From positions 1 to 30,807 of the IMG/VR virus record IMGVR_UViG_3300025138_011432: a stretch of 30,807 nucleotides of DNA. One strand, written 5' to 3'. The stretch is from a virus. The notes beneath the pieces were generated by a model. The model was not told where the DNA came from and did not search any database. It saw only the letters and a list, made by a program, of their open reading frames with translations. Position numbers and translations under genes: made by a program. Below are positions 15,949 through 23,228 of this stretch, piece by piece (within the stretch, counting starts at the first letter, position 1; every line of letters begins with the position of its first letter).

Positions 15949-16323
15949 TTATTTATTATTAATTTCAGTTAAATTTTTCTTATCTTCACTAGTTACCTCA
16001 ATTTTATCTAAAATATCAGATACATTTATCTCTGTAGCTACTTTAGCTAATACTTGATTTTCAGGTCCTACATAATATTCTTCACCATTAAATGGTAATT
16101 TAGTAAAACCTTGAGTTGGTAAAACTACTTTATCACCTACCTTTAAATGCATAGGGATTAAATCACCATTTAGAGTGTATCTACCCGTTCCGATAGCTAC
16201 AATTTCTCCAAATTCATTTTTTTCTTTACCCATATCTGGTACAATAATGTTACCATGGATTTCTTCTTCGTTTTCTATAGGTTTAACGATAACCGCATCA
16301 AATAGTGCTTCTAATTTATTCAT
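15949..16323 (-). CDS. groES: Co-chaperonin GroES with C-terminal extension
   Basis: I chose the ATG at 16321-16323 (MNKLEALFDAVIVKP) because it places the GroES N-terminus correctly; the frame stays open 30 nt further upstream. The mobile loop EIHGNIIVPDMGKEKN includes the IIV tripeptide that binds GroEL. IGTGRY and VGDKVVLP follow. At 124 aa it is about 27 residues longer than ordinary GroES, with an acidic/lysine tail (SDILDKIEVTSEDKKNL). It overlaps the 102-aa gene upstream by 8 nt and precedes groEL, the normal operon order. Confidence 0.9.
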   Translation of the reverse strand: MNKLEALFDAVIVKPIENEEEIHGNIIVPDMGKEKNEFGEIVAIGTGRYTLNGDLIPMHLKVGDKVVLPTQGFTKLPFNGEEYYVGPENQVLAKVATEINVSDILDKIEVTSEDKKNLTEINNK

Positions 16324-16624
16324 GTTCAATATAGTTTTTAATGTTATTTTCAATTGTTTTAAAACGATCTAAAAAATCGTTAAGGTTAGTATAATGCTCT
16401 TTTGTATGTAATTGTTCTTCACTTATTCTTTTTAATGCTTGTTCAAATTTTGAATGAAAAGTTAATGATTTTGAATAAGTTTTACTTTTACCTGTAGATC
16501 TAAAATGGTTTTTATCAGATGTAACTTTAATGTTAACTGTGTAACAATTTTCATCTTTAGTGATAAAATAAGGTTCCATACATGGATCTTCAATAAGGGT
16601 AAGGGATTTTGGTTTTCTTGCCAT
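16316..16624 (-). CDS. Hypothetical 102-aa basic protein upstream of groES
   Basis: MARKPKSLTLIEDPCMEPYF starts at the ATG 16622-16624. A longer frame from TTG at 16654 is rejected because that TTG is part of promoter P7. The protein is rich in Lys, Ser and Thr, with a predicted beta-rich middle (CYTVNIKVTSDKNHF) and a helical C-terminus. I do not recognise it. It is the first gene of the GroES-GroEL operon, overlapping groES by 8 nt, so it could be a chaperonin accessory or a replication protein. Confidence 0.7.
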   Translation of the reverse strand: MARKPKSLTLIEDPCMEPYFITKDENCYTVNIKVTSDKNHFRSTGKSKTYSKSLTFHSKFEQALKRISEEQLHTKEHYTNLNDFLDRFKTIENNIKNYIEHE

Positions 16625-16652
16625 ATAACTGTTTATTATTAATATTGACGCC

Positions 16653-16682
16653 AATATACGAAAAAAATGTGGCTAGGGCACG
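16653..16682 (-). promoter_or_regulatory. Phage promoter P7 for the groES-groEL operon
   Basis: CGTG (16679-16682), 20 nt, TATATT (16653-16658), with TTCG before the hexamer. The spacer contains CCCTAGCC, half of an inverted repeat whose other arm is at 17171-17187. It is 28 nt upstream of the 102-aa gene. Confidence 0.75.
16668..16682. repeat. Inverted repeat arm A flanking hsp20
   Basis: TGTGGCTAGGGCAC on the plus strand matches, at 13 of 14 positions, TGTAGCTAGGGCAC on the minus strand at 17174-17187. The two arms face each other across the hsp20 gene. This arm lies in the spacer of promoter P7. Confidence 0.6.
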
Positions 16683-16699
16683 TTTTTTTGCAATTATTG

Positions 16700-17113
16700 T
16701 TACTTAATTTTAATAGTTTTTGGCTTAGATTCTTCTGCTAATGGGATTGTTAATGTTAATAATCCATTATCCATTTCAGCTATAGTTCCTGATAAGTTAA
16801 ATTTAGGGGCTATCTTATATCTTAAATCAAATGATTTTTTAGATAATCCACTATAAATTGTTCCTTCATGAAATTTATCATTTTCAGGTTTTTGATAACT
16901 AATTTTTAAAACATCTCCTTCAATTTCAGTTAAAACATCACTTCTAGTTAAACCTGTACAGGCAACTTCAAAGTAAAGTGCTTTATCATCGAAAAATATA
17001 TTTAAAGGGTGTGGTTGTTTTGTGTCTAATGCTGGTTGGAATGTACTTTCAGCATTAAAATGATTCCTAAATAGGATGTCGAACGGCGAACGTTCATGTA
17101 ATATTGTACTCAT
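16700..17113 (-). CDS. Small heat shock protein Hsp20
   Basis: A 137-aa alpha-crystallin-type chaperone. The N-terminal arm is MSTILHERSPFDILFRNHF. The core (about 40-125) includes LYFEVACTGLTRSDVLTEIE, LKISYQKPEND, and the signature GLLTLTIPLAEE. The C-terminus carries the IxI oligomerisation motif (KTIKIK). It would hold unfolded proteins and pass them on to GroEL. It stands alone between two non-coding gaps, with its own putative promoter at 17163-17187. Hsp20 genes are common in T4-like phages of marine bacteria. Confidence 0.93.
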   Translation of the reverse strand: MSTILHERSPFDILFRNHFNAESTFQPALDTKQPHPLNIFFDDKALYFEVACTGLTRSDVLTEIEGDVLKISYQKPENDKFHEGTIYSGLSKKSFDLRYKIAPKFNLSGTIAEMDNGLLTLTIPLAEESKPKTIKIK

Positions 17114-17129
17114 ATCAATTTGTTTTAGT

Positions 17130-17187
17130 GGGACCTTAGTTCCCGATTATTATTTAATTTAAAAATATAACTTGTGCCCTAGCTACA
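17130..17187 (-). promoter_or_regulatory. Putative hsp20 promoter, leader hairpin and repeat arm B
   Basis: This holds TTG (17187-17189 region, CATTG) followed by TAGCTAGGGCACAAGT and TATATTTTT (around 17160-17167), a host-like -33/-7 pair with a shorter spacer (about 16 nt) and no TTCG. The spacer is arm B of the inverted repeat. The leader has a 6-nt imperfect hairpin GGGAAC/GGTCCC (17130-17144) and no Shine-Dalgarno before the ATG. The difference from the other promoters suggests separate control, but evidence is weak. Confidence 0.4.
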
Positions 17188-17219
17188 ATGTTATTTTGTT
17201 ATACATATATAAATTTTCT

Positions 17220-17951
17220 TTACTGTTCATTTCTTACTAAAAAATATTCACTTGTTATGCCTAATCCTTCAGAAATAAACTTTAAATTTATATAACCATC
17301 TTGTGTTAATTTTAATACTCCTCCATCCATATCTTTATTAGAATATAATATATCTCTAAATATATTTGAATTAAAGGGCATTGATATATTATCTTCAAAA
17401 TTACCTAATGTTTGGTAAGTAATTTTATTAGCATAGTTAGCATTATCTCCAAATAAGAATTCACACATTTTTACTCCATCAATACTTTCAGCTGTTTTAA
17501 TTAACATATAATCTACTTCAGATAATGCATTTTTAGCTTTTATTAAAGAATCAATATCATTTATAGATAAATCCGTTTCAAGGTTATAACCATTTTCAGG
17601 TTCTTCTAACCATGTATTACTACCAATTACTAATATATCAGCTAATGAATAAGATAAATCAAAATTTGAATCTGATATGTTAATTTTAGTATATATTTTA
17701 TGGGATTTTTCAGGTTGGATTAATAAATCCCCATTAGTAATAGATATTAATTTATTTAATTTATCAGTATCAAAAATTCCTAATTCACAATCCTCAAATG
17801 GAAAATTATTTAGATGTACTTTACATATTTTACCTTTTGAACCAGCATAAATTGTTAAATTATTATCTTTAATCCTCCACTTAACAGTATTATTTAATCC
17901 TTTTAGGTGGTACTTGTTAATAACAGATTGTATTACATTTTTATTTATCAT
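17220..17951 (-). CDS. 45: Sliding clamp, gp45-like
   Basis: A 243-aa DNA polymerase processivity clamp (T4 gp45 is 228 aa). It has the two-domain beta-rich pattern with few motifs: NNTVKWRIKDNNLTIYAGS near the N-terminus, and DYMLIKTAESIDGVKMCEF and LKLTQDGYINLKFIS in the second half. Identification rests on length, pattern and position next to the polymerase. As a trimer it would encircle DNA, and in T4 it also activates late transcription. The ATG is 7 nt after the TATATT box of promoter P8, so a leaderless mRNA is likely. Confidence 0.82.
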   Translation of the reverse strand: MINKNVIQSVINKYHLKGLNNTVKWRIKDNNLTIYAGSKGKICKVHLNNFPFEDCELGIFDTDKLNKLISITNGDLLIQPEKSHKIYTKINISDSNFDLSYSLADILVIGSNTWLEEPENGYNLETDLSINDIDSLIKAKNALSEVDYMLIKTAESIDGVKMCEFLFGDNANYANKITYQTLGNFEDNISMPFNSNIFRDILYSNKDMDGGVLKLTQDGYINLKFISEGLGITSEYFLVRNEQ

Positions 17952-17958
17952 AGGTTAT

Positions 17959-17987
17959 AATATACGAAAATTATTTTATACTTCAAA
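17959..17987 (-). promoter_or_regulatory. Phage promoter P8 for the sliding clamp
   Basis: TTTG (17984-17987), 19 nt, TATATT (17959-17964), with TTCG before the hexamer. The -33 box is in the last codons of the downstream-half polymerase gene. The clamp ATG follows after 7 nt. Confidence 0.75.
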
Positions 17988-18956
17988 GGAATTTAATGAG
18001 TTTACATAAGGGTTTAATGATAAATCCCATTCTAAATCATTAAAAAACCCTTCTAATTTATTCAATAAAATTGAATCAAATACTTTTTGTCTATCAGCAT
18101 AATTATCTAAAAATTGTTTTATTTTTTCAGGCATATCATGGTCAAAAAAAGCTAATGCTTCTATTTTATAGGGATTATCTTTTAAATAAATCCATTTTAC
18201 TTTATCAGCTTGTGTCATTAAGTTATGTTTTTTATCTAATTGCCATAAACATAATAAATCATTATATCTAATAGCTGCTCTAACAGGTGCGGGTGCCCCT
18301 AAGTTTCTTTGTGTTTTACCTTCTTTTTTCTGACTAAGTGGTTTAAGTATTATTGAAAACATTTCTCCTGCAGCTCTACGTCCTCTATATTTATTTAATT
18401 TTTTAATCATTGTTGGATTTCCTAACTGTGTTAAAGAAATACTACCATCTAATATTTTTTGTTTAAATACTTTAATTTGTTTAGTAATACTTTCTTCCTT
18501 AATTCCTTTTAATGTTTGTTGTAAAATATCATTAAAAAATTTACCTAAAATGGGAGGAAAATTAGCTTTCATAAACTCTAAACCCTTAATATCTAAAGTC
18601 TCCTTAGATATACCTTCTGTTTTTGTTATCCACTGGGCATAACGTCTTGTTGCTCTAAAATAAGCTGCACGAATAACACATTCAGTTTTCATTTTTAACC
18701 TATTTTTTCCAATAATTCCAAAACTTTCAGTAACTAATCTTTTATAATCTTCATTAATAACATCTTCGGTTATCTCAGCTAATTTTTCAGTAATGTCGTC
18801 TTTTTCAACATCATTAAATTTATTATTAAAGTCTGGGTATAAATGTTTTAGTACAGGGCCTCCATGAAAATAATTTGAATCTGTGTCAACATAAGCACAT
18901 AAATTCTGATCATCTTTGTTACAAATCCACCACGGAGTATCTTCTAAGTGTCTCAT
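17976..18956 (-). CDS. 43: DNA polymerase family B, C-terminal half (motif C, thumb)
   Basis: A 326-aa protein equal to the last third of T4 gp43. It opens MRHLEDTPWW and carries the catalytic motif C, Y22-VDTDS-27, with both metal-binding Asp residues. RRYAQWI further on corresponds to the KKRYA template-binding block, and a thumb region follows. It cannot polymerise alone because motifs A and B are in the separate gene at 19533-21296. The combined length, 587+326=913 aa, equals an intact T4-type enzyme (898 aa). Its ATG overlaps the stop of the DUF6165 gene (TAATG), so it is translationally coupled. Confidence 0.92.
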   Translation of the reverse strand: MRHLEDTPWWICNKDDQNLCAYVDTDSNYFHGGPVLKHLYPDFNNKFNDVEKDDITEKLAEITEDVINEDYKRLVTESFGIIGKNRLKMKTECVIRAAYFRATRRYAQWITKTEGISKETLDIKGLEFMKANFPPILGKFFNDILQQTLKGIKEESITKQIKVFKQKILDGSISLTQLGNPTMIKKLNKYRGRRAAGEMFSIILKPLSQKKEGKTQRNLGAPAPVRAAIRYNDLLCLWQLDKKHNLMTQADKVKWIYLKDNPYKIEALAFFDHDMPEKIKQFLDNYADRQKVFDSILLNKLEGFFNDLEWDLSLNPYVNSLNSFEV

Positions 18957-19339
18957 TAATATTTTTCGTAAGATTTTTCTTCAACTAAACCGGATTCCGT
19001 TAAAATGTTTATTTCTTTTTTAATATCACATCTTTTATCATTAGTAATATACACAGATCTTGCTAATTCTACAAATGTATTATCAAACTGTGCATTTTTT
19101 TCACATTCCCTTATATCATCTTCAATAGTCCATAATTGACCATTAATTTTAGATAAATGTAAATATAATTCTTGAATTTCTGGTCCATATTTGTCGAATA
19201 AATCGTGTACAAATGGATTTAGTTCATTAAATTCATTATTAATATTGACTAATTTATCTTTGTCTGTTATATTCAACATTTTTAATTCTAGAATTGATAT
19301 TTTATCTAGTAATTCCCCGTTTGATATTTCTATTTTCAT
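18956..19339 (-). CDS. DUF6165-like protein inserted between polymerase halves
   Basis: A 127-aa helical protein. ISNGELLDKISILELKM, QLWTIEDDIREC, FVELARSVYITNDKRCDIKKEIN and the final EEKSYEKY match the DUF6165 pattern, a family usually found next to glycosyltransferases in polysaccharide loci. No nuclease motif (LAGLIDADG, GIY-YIG, HNH) is present. It overlaps the neighbours upstream (ATGA, 4 nt) and downstream (1 nt). Why such a gene lies inside a polymerase locus is not clear; it may be a passenger, or a structural partner of the split enzyme. Confidence 0.8.
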   Translation of the reverse strand: MKIEISNGELLDKISILELKMLNITDKDKLVNINNEFNELNPFVHDLFDKYGPEIQELYLHLSKINGQLWTIEDDIRECEKNAQFDNTFVELARSVYITNDKRCDIKKEINILTESGLVEEKSYEKY

Positions 19340-19536
19340 TTGTTTGTTAGTGTTATTTGAAAAGTTATTTTATTAATTGTAAATCTAAATACTCCTTGTT
19401 TTAAGCATTTTCTAAACATATTTTCTTGTGATTCAGTCCAAGATTCACTCATTTTAATTAATTCATCTTTTTTAATGAGTTTTCCATTAGCTTTAATAGA
19501 CATATTTTGTCTAATTGATTGTTTTTTTAATGTCAT
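19336..19536 (-). CDS. Hypothetical 66-aa basic protein between polymerase halves
   Basis: MTLKKQSIRQNMSIKANGK... is strongly basic, with SESWTESQENMFRKCLKQGVFRF in the middle and a beta-like C-terminus (FTINKITFQITLTNK). No family is recognised. It overlaps the stop of the polymerase N-terminal gene by 4 nt (ATGA) and the DUF6165 gene by 4 nt, so it must be translated with them. The high Lys content would allow nucleic-acid binding, but nothing more specific is visible. Confidence 0.65.
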   Translation of the reverse strand: MTLKKQSIRQNMSIKANGKLIKKDELIKMSESWTESQENMFRKCLKQGVFRFTINKITFQITLTNK

Positions 19537-21296
19537 ATTTCTAATTTTATTTCGTCTCTTAATACTTTATTTAAAAAGGTATTAGCACATAATGCACTTT
19601 CTTGTATAATTCTCTGTCCTGTTAGTGTAATAGCCTGACTAATTAAAAAATCAGGTAATCCATATCTAAATGTGGGTAAAGCAGTAGCCCCATATAATGA
19701 ATTAAGTAAAATTTTCATTGTATACTGCATTAAATAATAATATTCACCTTCTTCTTTATTACCCTTTTTATAAGCATCCTTCATTTTATTTTTATATATA
19801 ACTCTTTCATCAAACCAAGTATTTAATATAGTTGATAAAACTGATTCTTTATCCTGTTTAAAAAATGCCCCATTAGCTGATACAGATAATTCATTATCTT
19901 TTATATATTTAATTAATTTAGGGGGTTTAATAAAAGTTTGTTGACCTTTAACATTTCTGATTTCAATTTGCCTATCAGGATCCATTTCTTTTAAATCGTT
20001 AATAGCCAATCTACTATTACGTTTATCTGCGTCTTTGATATAGCCGACCAAAGTTTCTCTACCTATGTTAAGTGACATAATTATACATGGATACAGCGAA
20101 ACTAAATCCAAATCAAACATATGATCATATAATCCAGCTTTAGGGCAAAATAAATAACCACCAGCATATGTTTCTTTTTTACCTAATGGTTGTTTACCTT
20201 GATATGGTCTAGCAGGTGGTATAATATTTTGGGATAATAAATAAGCAGATATAGCCCCATCTTGAGTTACACTATTTGAATATACTTCACTATAATTATG
20301 TTTACCTTTATGTGCTAAATTTTTTGTTAATGCTATATAATCTAATTTTTCATCTAATAATTTAAGTATTTCAACATCACGAAAGTTATATTCAATAAAT
20401 TTATGTAAATCAGTTTCAAATAATTGATCTAAATTACCTTCATATTCAATTTTTTTAACACCCGCATATTTTTCTCCAATTGCGTCTAATTTATAACTTG
20501 GTTCATCTTTCCAACTATATTTTTTATGTAGGCGGATATAATCTAAGGATTCAATACCCACAATATCTACAAATTGATCTCTTTTAGTCCAACTAGAAAC
20601 CCATTTACCTGTTTCTCTATGTTTCCACCAAGATGCTTTTTCAGTTTTAATTGTCCCTATAGGAGACAACATTTGAGCATAATCTTTACCTAAAACATTA
20701 CATATTCTATAATATAAATAAGGAATATCAAAATAATCTGAATTATAACCAATTAAAATATCTGGGTAGTTGTCTACATGGTAATTTAAGAATTCAGCTA
20801 GTAATTCTTTTTCACTTCTACAAGGTATTATTTTTTTATTTCTTTGTTTATCCCAAGTAGTACTTTTTATTAAATTTTTCTTATCTAAAATTAGAATAAT
20901 CCAATCTTTTTTATCCCACCATGCAATAGAAGTAATGGGCATAGGTGCACTTTCAATATATTCTTTAGTTAAAGCACCACCAATCTCACACTCAATATCA
21001 AAATACACTTCTCTGTGACCTGTAGAGGGGGTATCATTAGTTCCATATTTTTCAATCAAAAATTTTTGGTGGGGTTTCATATCATGGTAGTGCAAACCAT
21101 AATCTTTTTTATTATAATTAGATGTTTTTCGTAACTTTTCACCTTCTAAACCAGTAAATTCTCCATTAGGGTCTTCAATATATGAAGTATTTAACCATTC
21201 AATTTCATCATAGCCACCTTCATCCCATAAATTAATTTTGTAGAGATTACTATCATATTTACCTAATCTTGTTGCATAACATTTAATATAACTCAT
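19533..21296 (-). CDS. 43: DNA polymerase family B, N-terminal half (exonuclease, motifs A and B)
   Basis: A 587-aa protein with the 3'-5' exonuclease and the first part of the palm and fingers. Exo I is YFD100-IE, Exo II GYNSDYFD (183-190), Exo III Y303-NFRD-307. Motif A is D397-LVSLYP and motif B K528-ILLNSLYG-536. It stops about 50 residues after motif B (RDEIKLEI), before motif C. The frame ends cleanly in TGA overlapped by the next ATG, so it is not a sequencing frameshift between adjacent frames. The missing part is the gene at 17976-18956. It should act as a two-chain holoenzyme. Confidence 0.95.
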   Translation of the reverse strand: MSYIKCYATRLGKYDSNLYKINLWDEGGYDEIEWLNTSYIEDPNGEFTGLEGEKLRKTSNYNKKDYGLHYHDMKPHQKFLIEKYGTNDTPSTGHREVYFDIECEIGGALTKEYIESAPMPITSIAWWDKKDWIILILDKKNLIKSTTWDKQRNKKIIPCRSEKELLAEFLNYHVDNYPDILIGYNSDYFDIPYLYYRICNVLGKDYAQMLSPIGTIKTEKASWWKHRETGKWVSSWTKRDQFVDIVGIESLDYIRLHKKYSWKDEPSYKLDAIGEKYAGVKKIEYEGNLDQLFETDLHKFIEYNFRDVEILKLLDEKLDYIALTKNLAHKGKHNYSEVYSNSVTQDGAISAYLLSQNIIPPARPYQGKQPLGKKETYAGGYLFCPKAGLYDHMFDLDLVSLYPCIIMSLNIGRETLVGYIKDADKRNSRLAINDLKEMDPDRQIEIRNVKGQQTFIKPPKLIKYIKDNELSVSANGAFFKQDKESVLSTILNTWFDERVIYKNKMKDAYKKGNKEEGEYYYLMQYTMKILLNSLYGATALPTFRYGLPDFLISQAITLTGQRIIQESALCANTFLNKVLRDEIKLEI

Positions 21297-21860
21297 TTAT
21301 ATAATAGTTTCAACTTTATAAAACTTAGCTAACTCTTCAGTTTCAAAAAATTGAGATAAATCTGGTCTGAAATAATTAATGGATTTCATTACTTTTCTAT
21401 CTCGAGTCCTGTAGACAATATACCTTCCCTCCTCAATTTTTTCAAAATGACAGGCCTCACCTTGTTCCTTACTTCTTTGGCTGATGGTCTGTATGGCTTC
21501 TTCTTCAGTTTTACAAGCTTTTGACATATTACTTGCTTGTACCTCTGAATAGGCAGGCCATATCTTGCTTTTAAGGCCATGTAACATAGTACCGTTCCCA
21601 AGGGAAACATAAGTAATATCGCACAAAGCGTCCAAAACTTCCACAATGTCGCCTCGTTCGCAAGCTTCTTTATATTCTTCAAGTTCTTCGAGGATAAAAT
21701 CATAGACGAATTGCCATTCTTTTTTTTCTGGAATGGTAGGTTCATAATTATTTGGTTTATTAAATGTTTTATTAAAAATTTCAACTTCATCAACAAATGG
21801 AACACGACCATTAGCTTCTGGGTCAAATATTTGAAAATCTAATTTTAATTGTTTGCTCAT
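21297..21860 (-). CDS. MazG/PRA-PH-like NTP pyrophosphohydrolase
   Basis: A 187-aa all-alpha NTP pyrophosphatase. The metal-binding pattern is ILEELEEYKEA (EExxE, near 52-62) followed by EVLDALCDITYV (ExxxxxxD). This family hydrolyses nucleoside triphosphates or phosphoribosyl-ATP to monophosphates. It directly precedes the polymerase gene, so it may clean or adjust the dNTP pool. Bases about 21390-21730 are clearly richer in G+C (CTC, GCG, CGA codons) than all neighbours, which suggests recent transfer from another genome. Substrate undetermined. Confidence 0.82.
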   Translation of the reverse strand: MSKQLKLDFQIFDPEANGRVPFVDEVEIFNKTFNKPNNYEPTIPEKKEWQFVYDFILEELEEYKEACERGDIVEVLDALCDITYVSLGNGTMLHGLKSKIWPAYSEVQASNMSKACKTEEEAIQTISQRSKEQGEACHFEKIEEGRYIVYRTRDRKVMKSINYFRPDLSQFFETEELAKFYKVETII

Positions 21861-21863
21861 AAC

Positions 21864-22400
21864 TTATTTTTTATTAATTTTGTTTTGGAATTTTATAAAT
21901 GATCCTTCTTTATCATTAGTCAAACCACCAATTGTATAAATTTTATCATCTTTTTCTGACCAAGGTCCTGGTTCATCTGCTCTTTCTAAAAAATTTACAA
22001 CATCTGGGTCATTTAAATAATCTTGTATAGCTTCACTATCACTTCTTTCCCAAGGGTATACAATCCACTCATCACCTACTTCTTTAGCCCATATAGTAGG
22101 AACAAAAGATGAGGTATGAGGTTTATAATGTAGTACAGCATGATATAATCCAGGTGCATTTTCTAATGTTTTTCCTGAGTCACAAATATCATCTATTACT
22201 AAGGTATTTGTAAATATATTATTAACATAAGGTAAACCTAACTTATGTGATATTATTACAGCAGGTATTAAACCCCCTCGAGGTAAACCAGATACTGATT
22301 CTATTTGTGGGCATTCTAAAGATATTTTATCACATAAATCATCTGTTGCGCTATTAATATCATCCCAACTTAAGTATATTTTATTATTTGCTTTTACCAT
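21864..22400 (-). CDS. Phosphoribosyltransferase (type I PRTase)
   Basis: A 178-aa PRTase. SGLPRGGLIPAV (37-48) is the pyrophosphate loop and LVIDDICDSGKTL (67-79) the PRPP-binding motif. The C-terminal 80 residues hold WAKEVGDEWIVYPWE, as in xanthine/hypoxanthine-type enzymes. It would join a purine or similar base to PRPP. It overlaps folE by 1 nt and lies inside the deazaguanine/nucleotide cluster. It could salvage guanine for the pool or recycle bases freed by DpdA; this last point is only inference. Confidence 0.85.
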   Translation of the reverse strand: MVKANNKIYLSWDDINSATDDLCDKISLECPQIESVSGLPRGGLIPAVIISHKLGLPYVNNIFTNTLVIDDICDSGKTLENAPGLYHAVLHYKPHTSSFVPTIWAKEVGDEWIVYPWERSDSEAIQDYLNDPDVVNFLERADEPGPWSEKDDKIYTIGGLTNDKEGSFIKFQNKINKK

Positions 22401-23092
22401 TATATATTATGCCCTCCATTATTGATTTTTAAACTATCAAAAAACTCTTTTCTTGCTAAATTAGTATTTTGTCTAAATACTCCTGACGCTTTAGTAGTTA
22501 CCATACCAGCCCCTTGATGTTTAACACCTCTACAACTAACACAGTTATGGGTTGCTACTATAGTTACTATAACACCTCTATTATTATCAGTAATTTGATT
22601 AACCGCATTATGAATAGCTGATGTTAATTGCTCTTGTATTGCTCCTCTTCGTCCAAATAATTCAACTATTCTGTTTAGTTTAGATAATCCAACTACTTGA
22701 CCATCTTCTCCAGTTATGTAACCTATATGAACTACACCATTAATTGTTTGGTGGTGGTGTGAACACATAGATGTTAATGGAATATTTCTCTCAATTACAA
22801 TACCATCATAACCATCTGAAGGGAAAGAAGTAATTGGTGACATTTCATTATATCTACCCGCCCATAAGTCATTTACATATGCTTTAGCTACACGCCTTGG
22901 TGTATCATTTGAATTAGGATCATTTTTCCAATCACAATCTAATGCAGTTAGAAATTCTCCATAAGCTTTAGTAGCTTTTTTTATCATTTCTTCCTTTTGT
23001 TTATCATTTAAAGGAAAATTGGTTGCAACTCCATTTGCAAAACCTTTTTGTACAACTTCTAAATCTTTATGAATGTTTTTATGTTTGTTCAT
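22400..23092 (-). CDS. folE: GTP cyclohydrolase I (FolE)
   Basis: A 230-aa enzyme that opens GTP to 7,8-dihydroneopterin triphosphate, the first step of both folate and 7-deazaguanine synthesis. TSMCSHHHQTINGVVHIGY holds the zinc ligands Cys110 and His113; Cys184 is in THNCVSCRG. GLSKLNRIVELFGRR and the C-terminal KHQGAGMVTT complete the family pattern. Length is normal. With QueD, QueE and QueC on the same strand it points to 7-deazaguanine rather than folate production. Its ATG lies inside the tail of a 49-aa gene. Confidence 0.95.
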   Translation of the reverse strand: MNKHKNIHKDLEVVQKGFANGVATNFPLNDKQKEEMIKKATKAYGEFLTALDCDWKNDPNSNDTPRRVAKAYVNDLWAGRYNEMSPITSFPSDGYDGIVIERNIPLTSMCSHHHQTINGVVHIGYITGEDGQVVGLSKLNRIVELFGRRGAIQEQLTSAIHNAVNQITDNNRGVIVTIVATHNCVSCRGVKHQGAGMVTTKASGVFRQNTNLARKEFFDSLKINNGGHNI

Positions 23093-23228
23093 TTATATAA
23101 CTTTTTAATTTATCAATTAATACTAATACATCATCTGGGTCCATAGTTATAGCACAGCATGTATTTACATTTTCTTCTATATCATCCAATATACGAAGAG
23201 CTTCTTGCTTATCCAAATCTTTACACAC
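23079..23228 (-). CDS. Possible 49-aa acidic protein (GTG start)
   Basis: A frame from GTG at 23226-23228 to TAA at 23079-23081 fills the gap between queE and folE and overlaps both. The product (CKDLDKQEALRILDDIEENV...) is acidic and helical, with a Cys-Cys pair in the middle and a LVLIDKLKSYI amphipathic tail. No family is recognised. It contains promoter P9. Support is only the clean frame, the fit to the gap and the codon composition. Confidence 0.45.
   Translation of the reverse strand: MCKDLDKQEALRILDDIEENVNTCCAITMDPDDVLVLIDKLKSYINEQT
23188..23217 (-). promoter_or_regulatory. Phage promoter P9 upstream of folE
   Basis: TTTG (23214-23217), 20 nt, TATATT (23188-23193), with TTCG before the hexamer. 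It is 95 nt upstream of the folE ATG and would give folE and the downstream genes through the polymerase their own transcript. Confidence 0.7.

Noticed and set aside
16625-17219. CIRCE operator or ROSE-type RNA thermometer for the chaperone genes
   Set aside because: No TTAGCACTC-N9-GAGTGCTAA is present. The hsp20 leader hairpin (17130-17144) does not cover the start codon or a Shine-Dalgarno sequence.
18956-19536. Intein or self-splicing intron as the cause of the split polymerase
   Set aside because: There are no intein end motifs (Cys/Ser start, HN end) or homing endonuclease motifs. The intervening frames have their own starts and stops with overlaps, and both halves have normal starts and stops.
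21389-21826. A 145-codon minus-strand frame inside the pyrophosphohydrolase gene
   Set aside because: Its translation is a low-complexity Lys/Leu-rich shadow in another frame of a gene with clear EExxE motifs.
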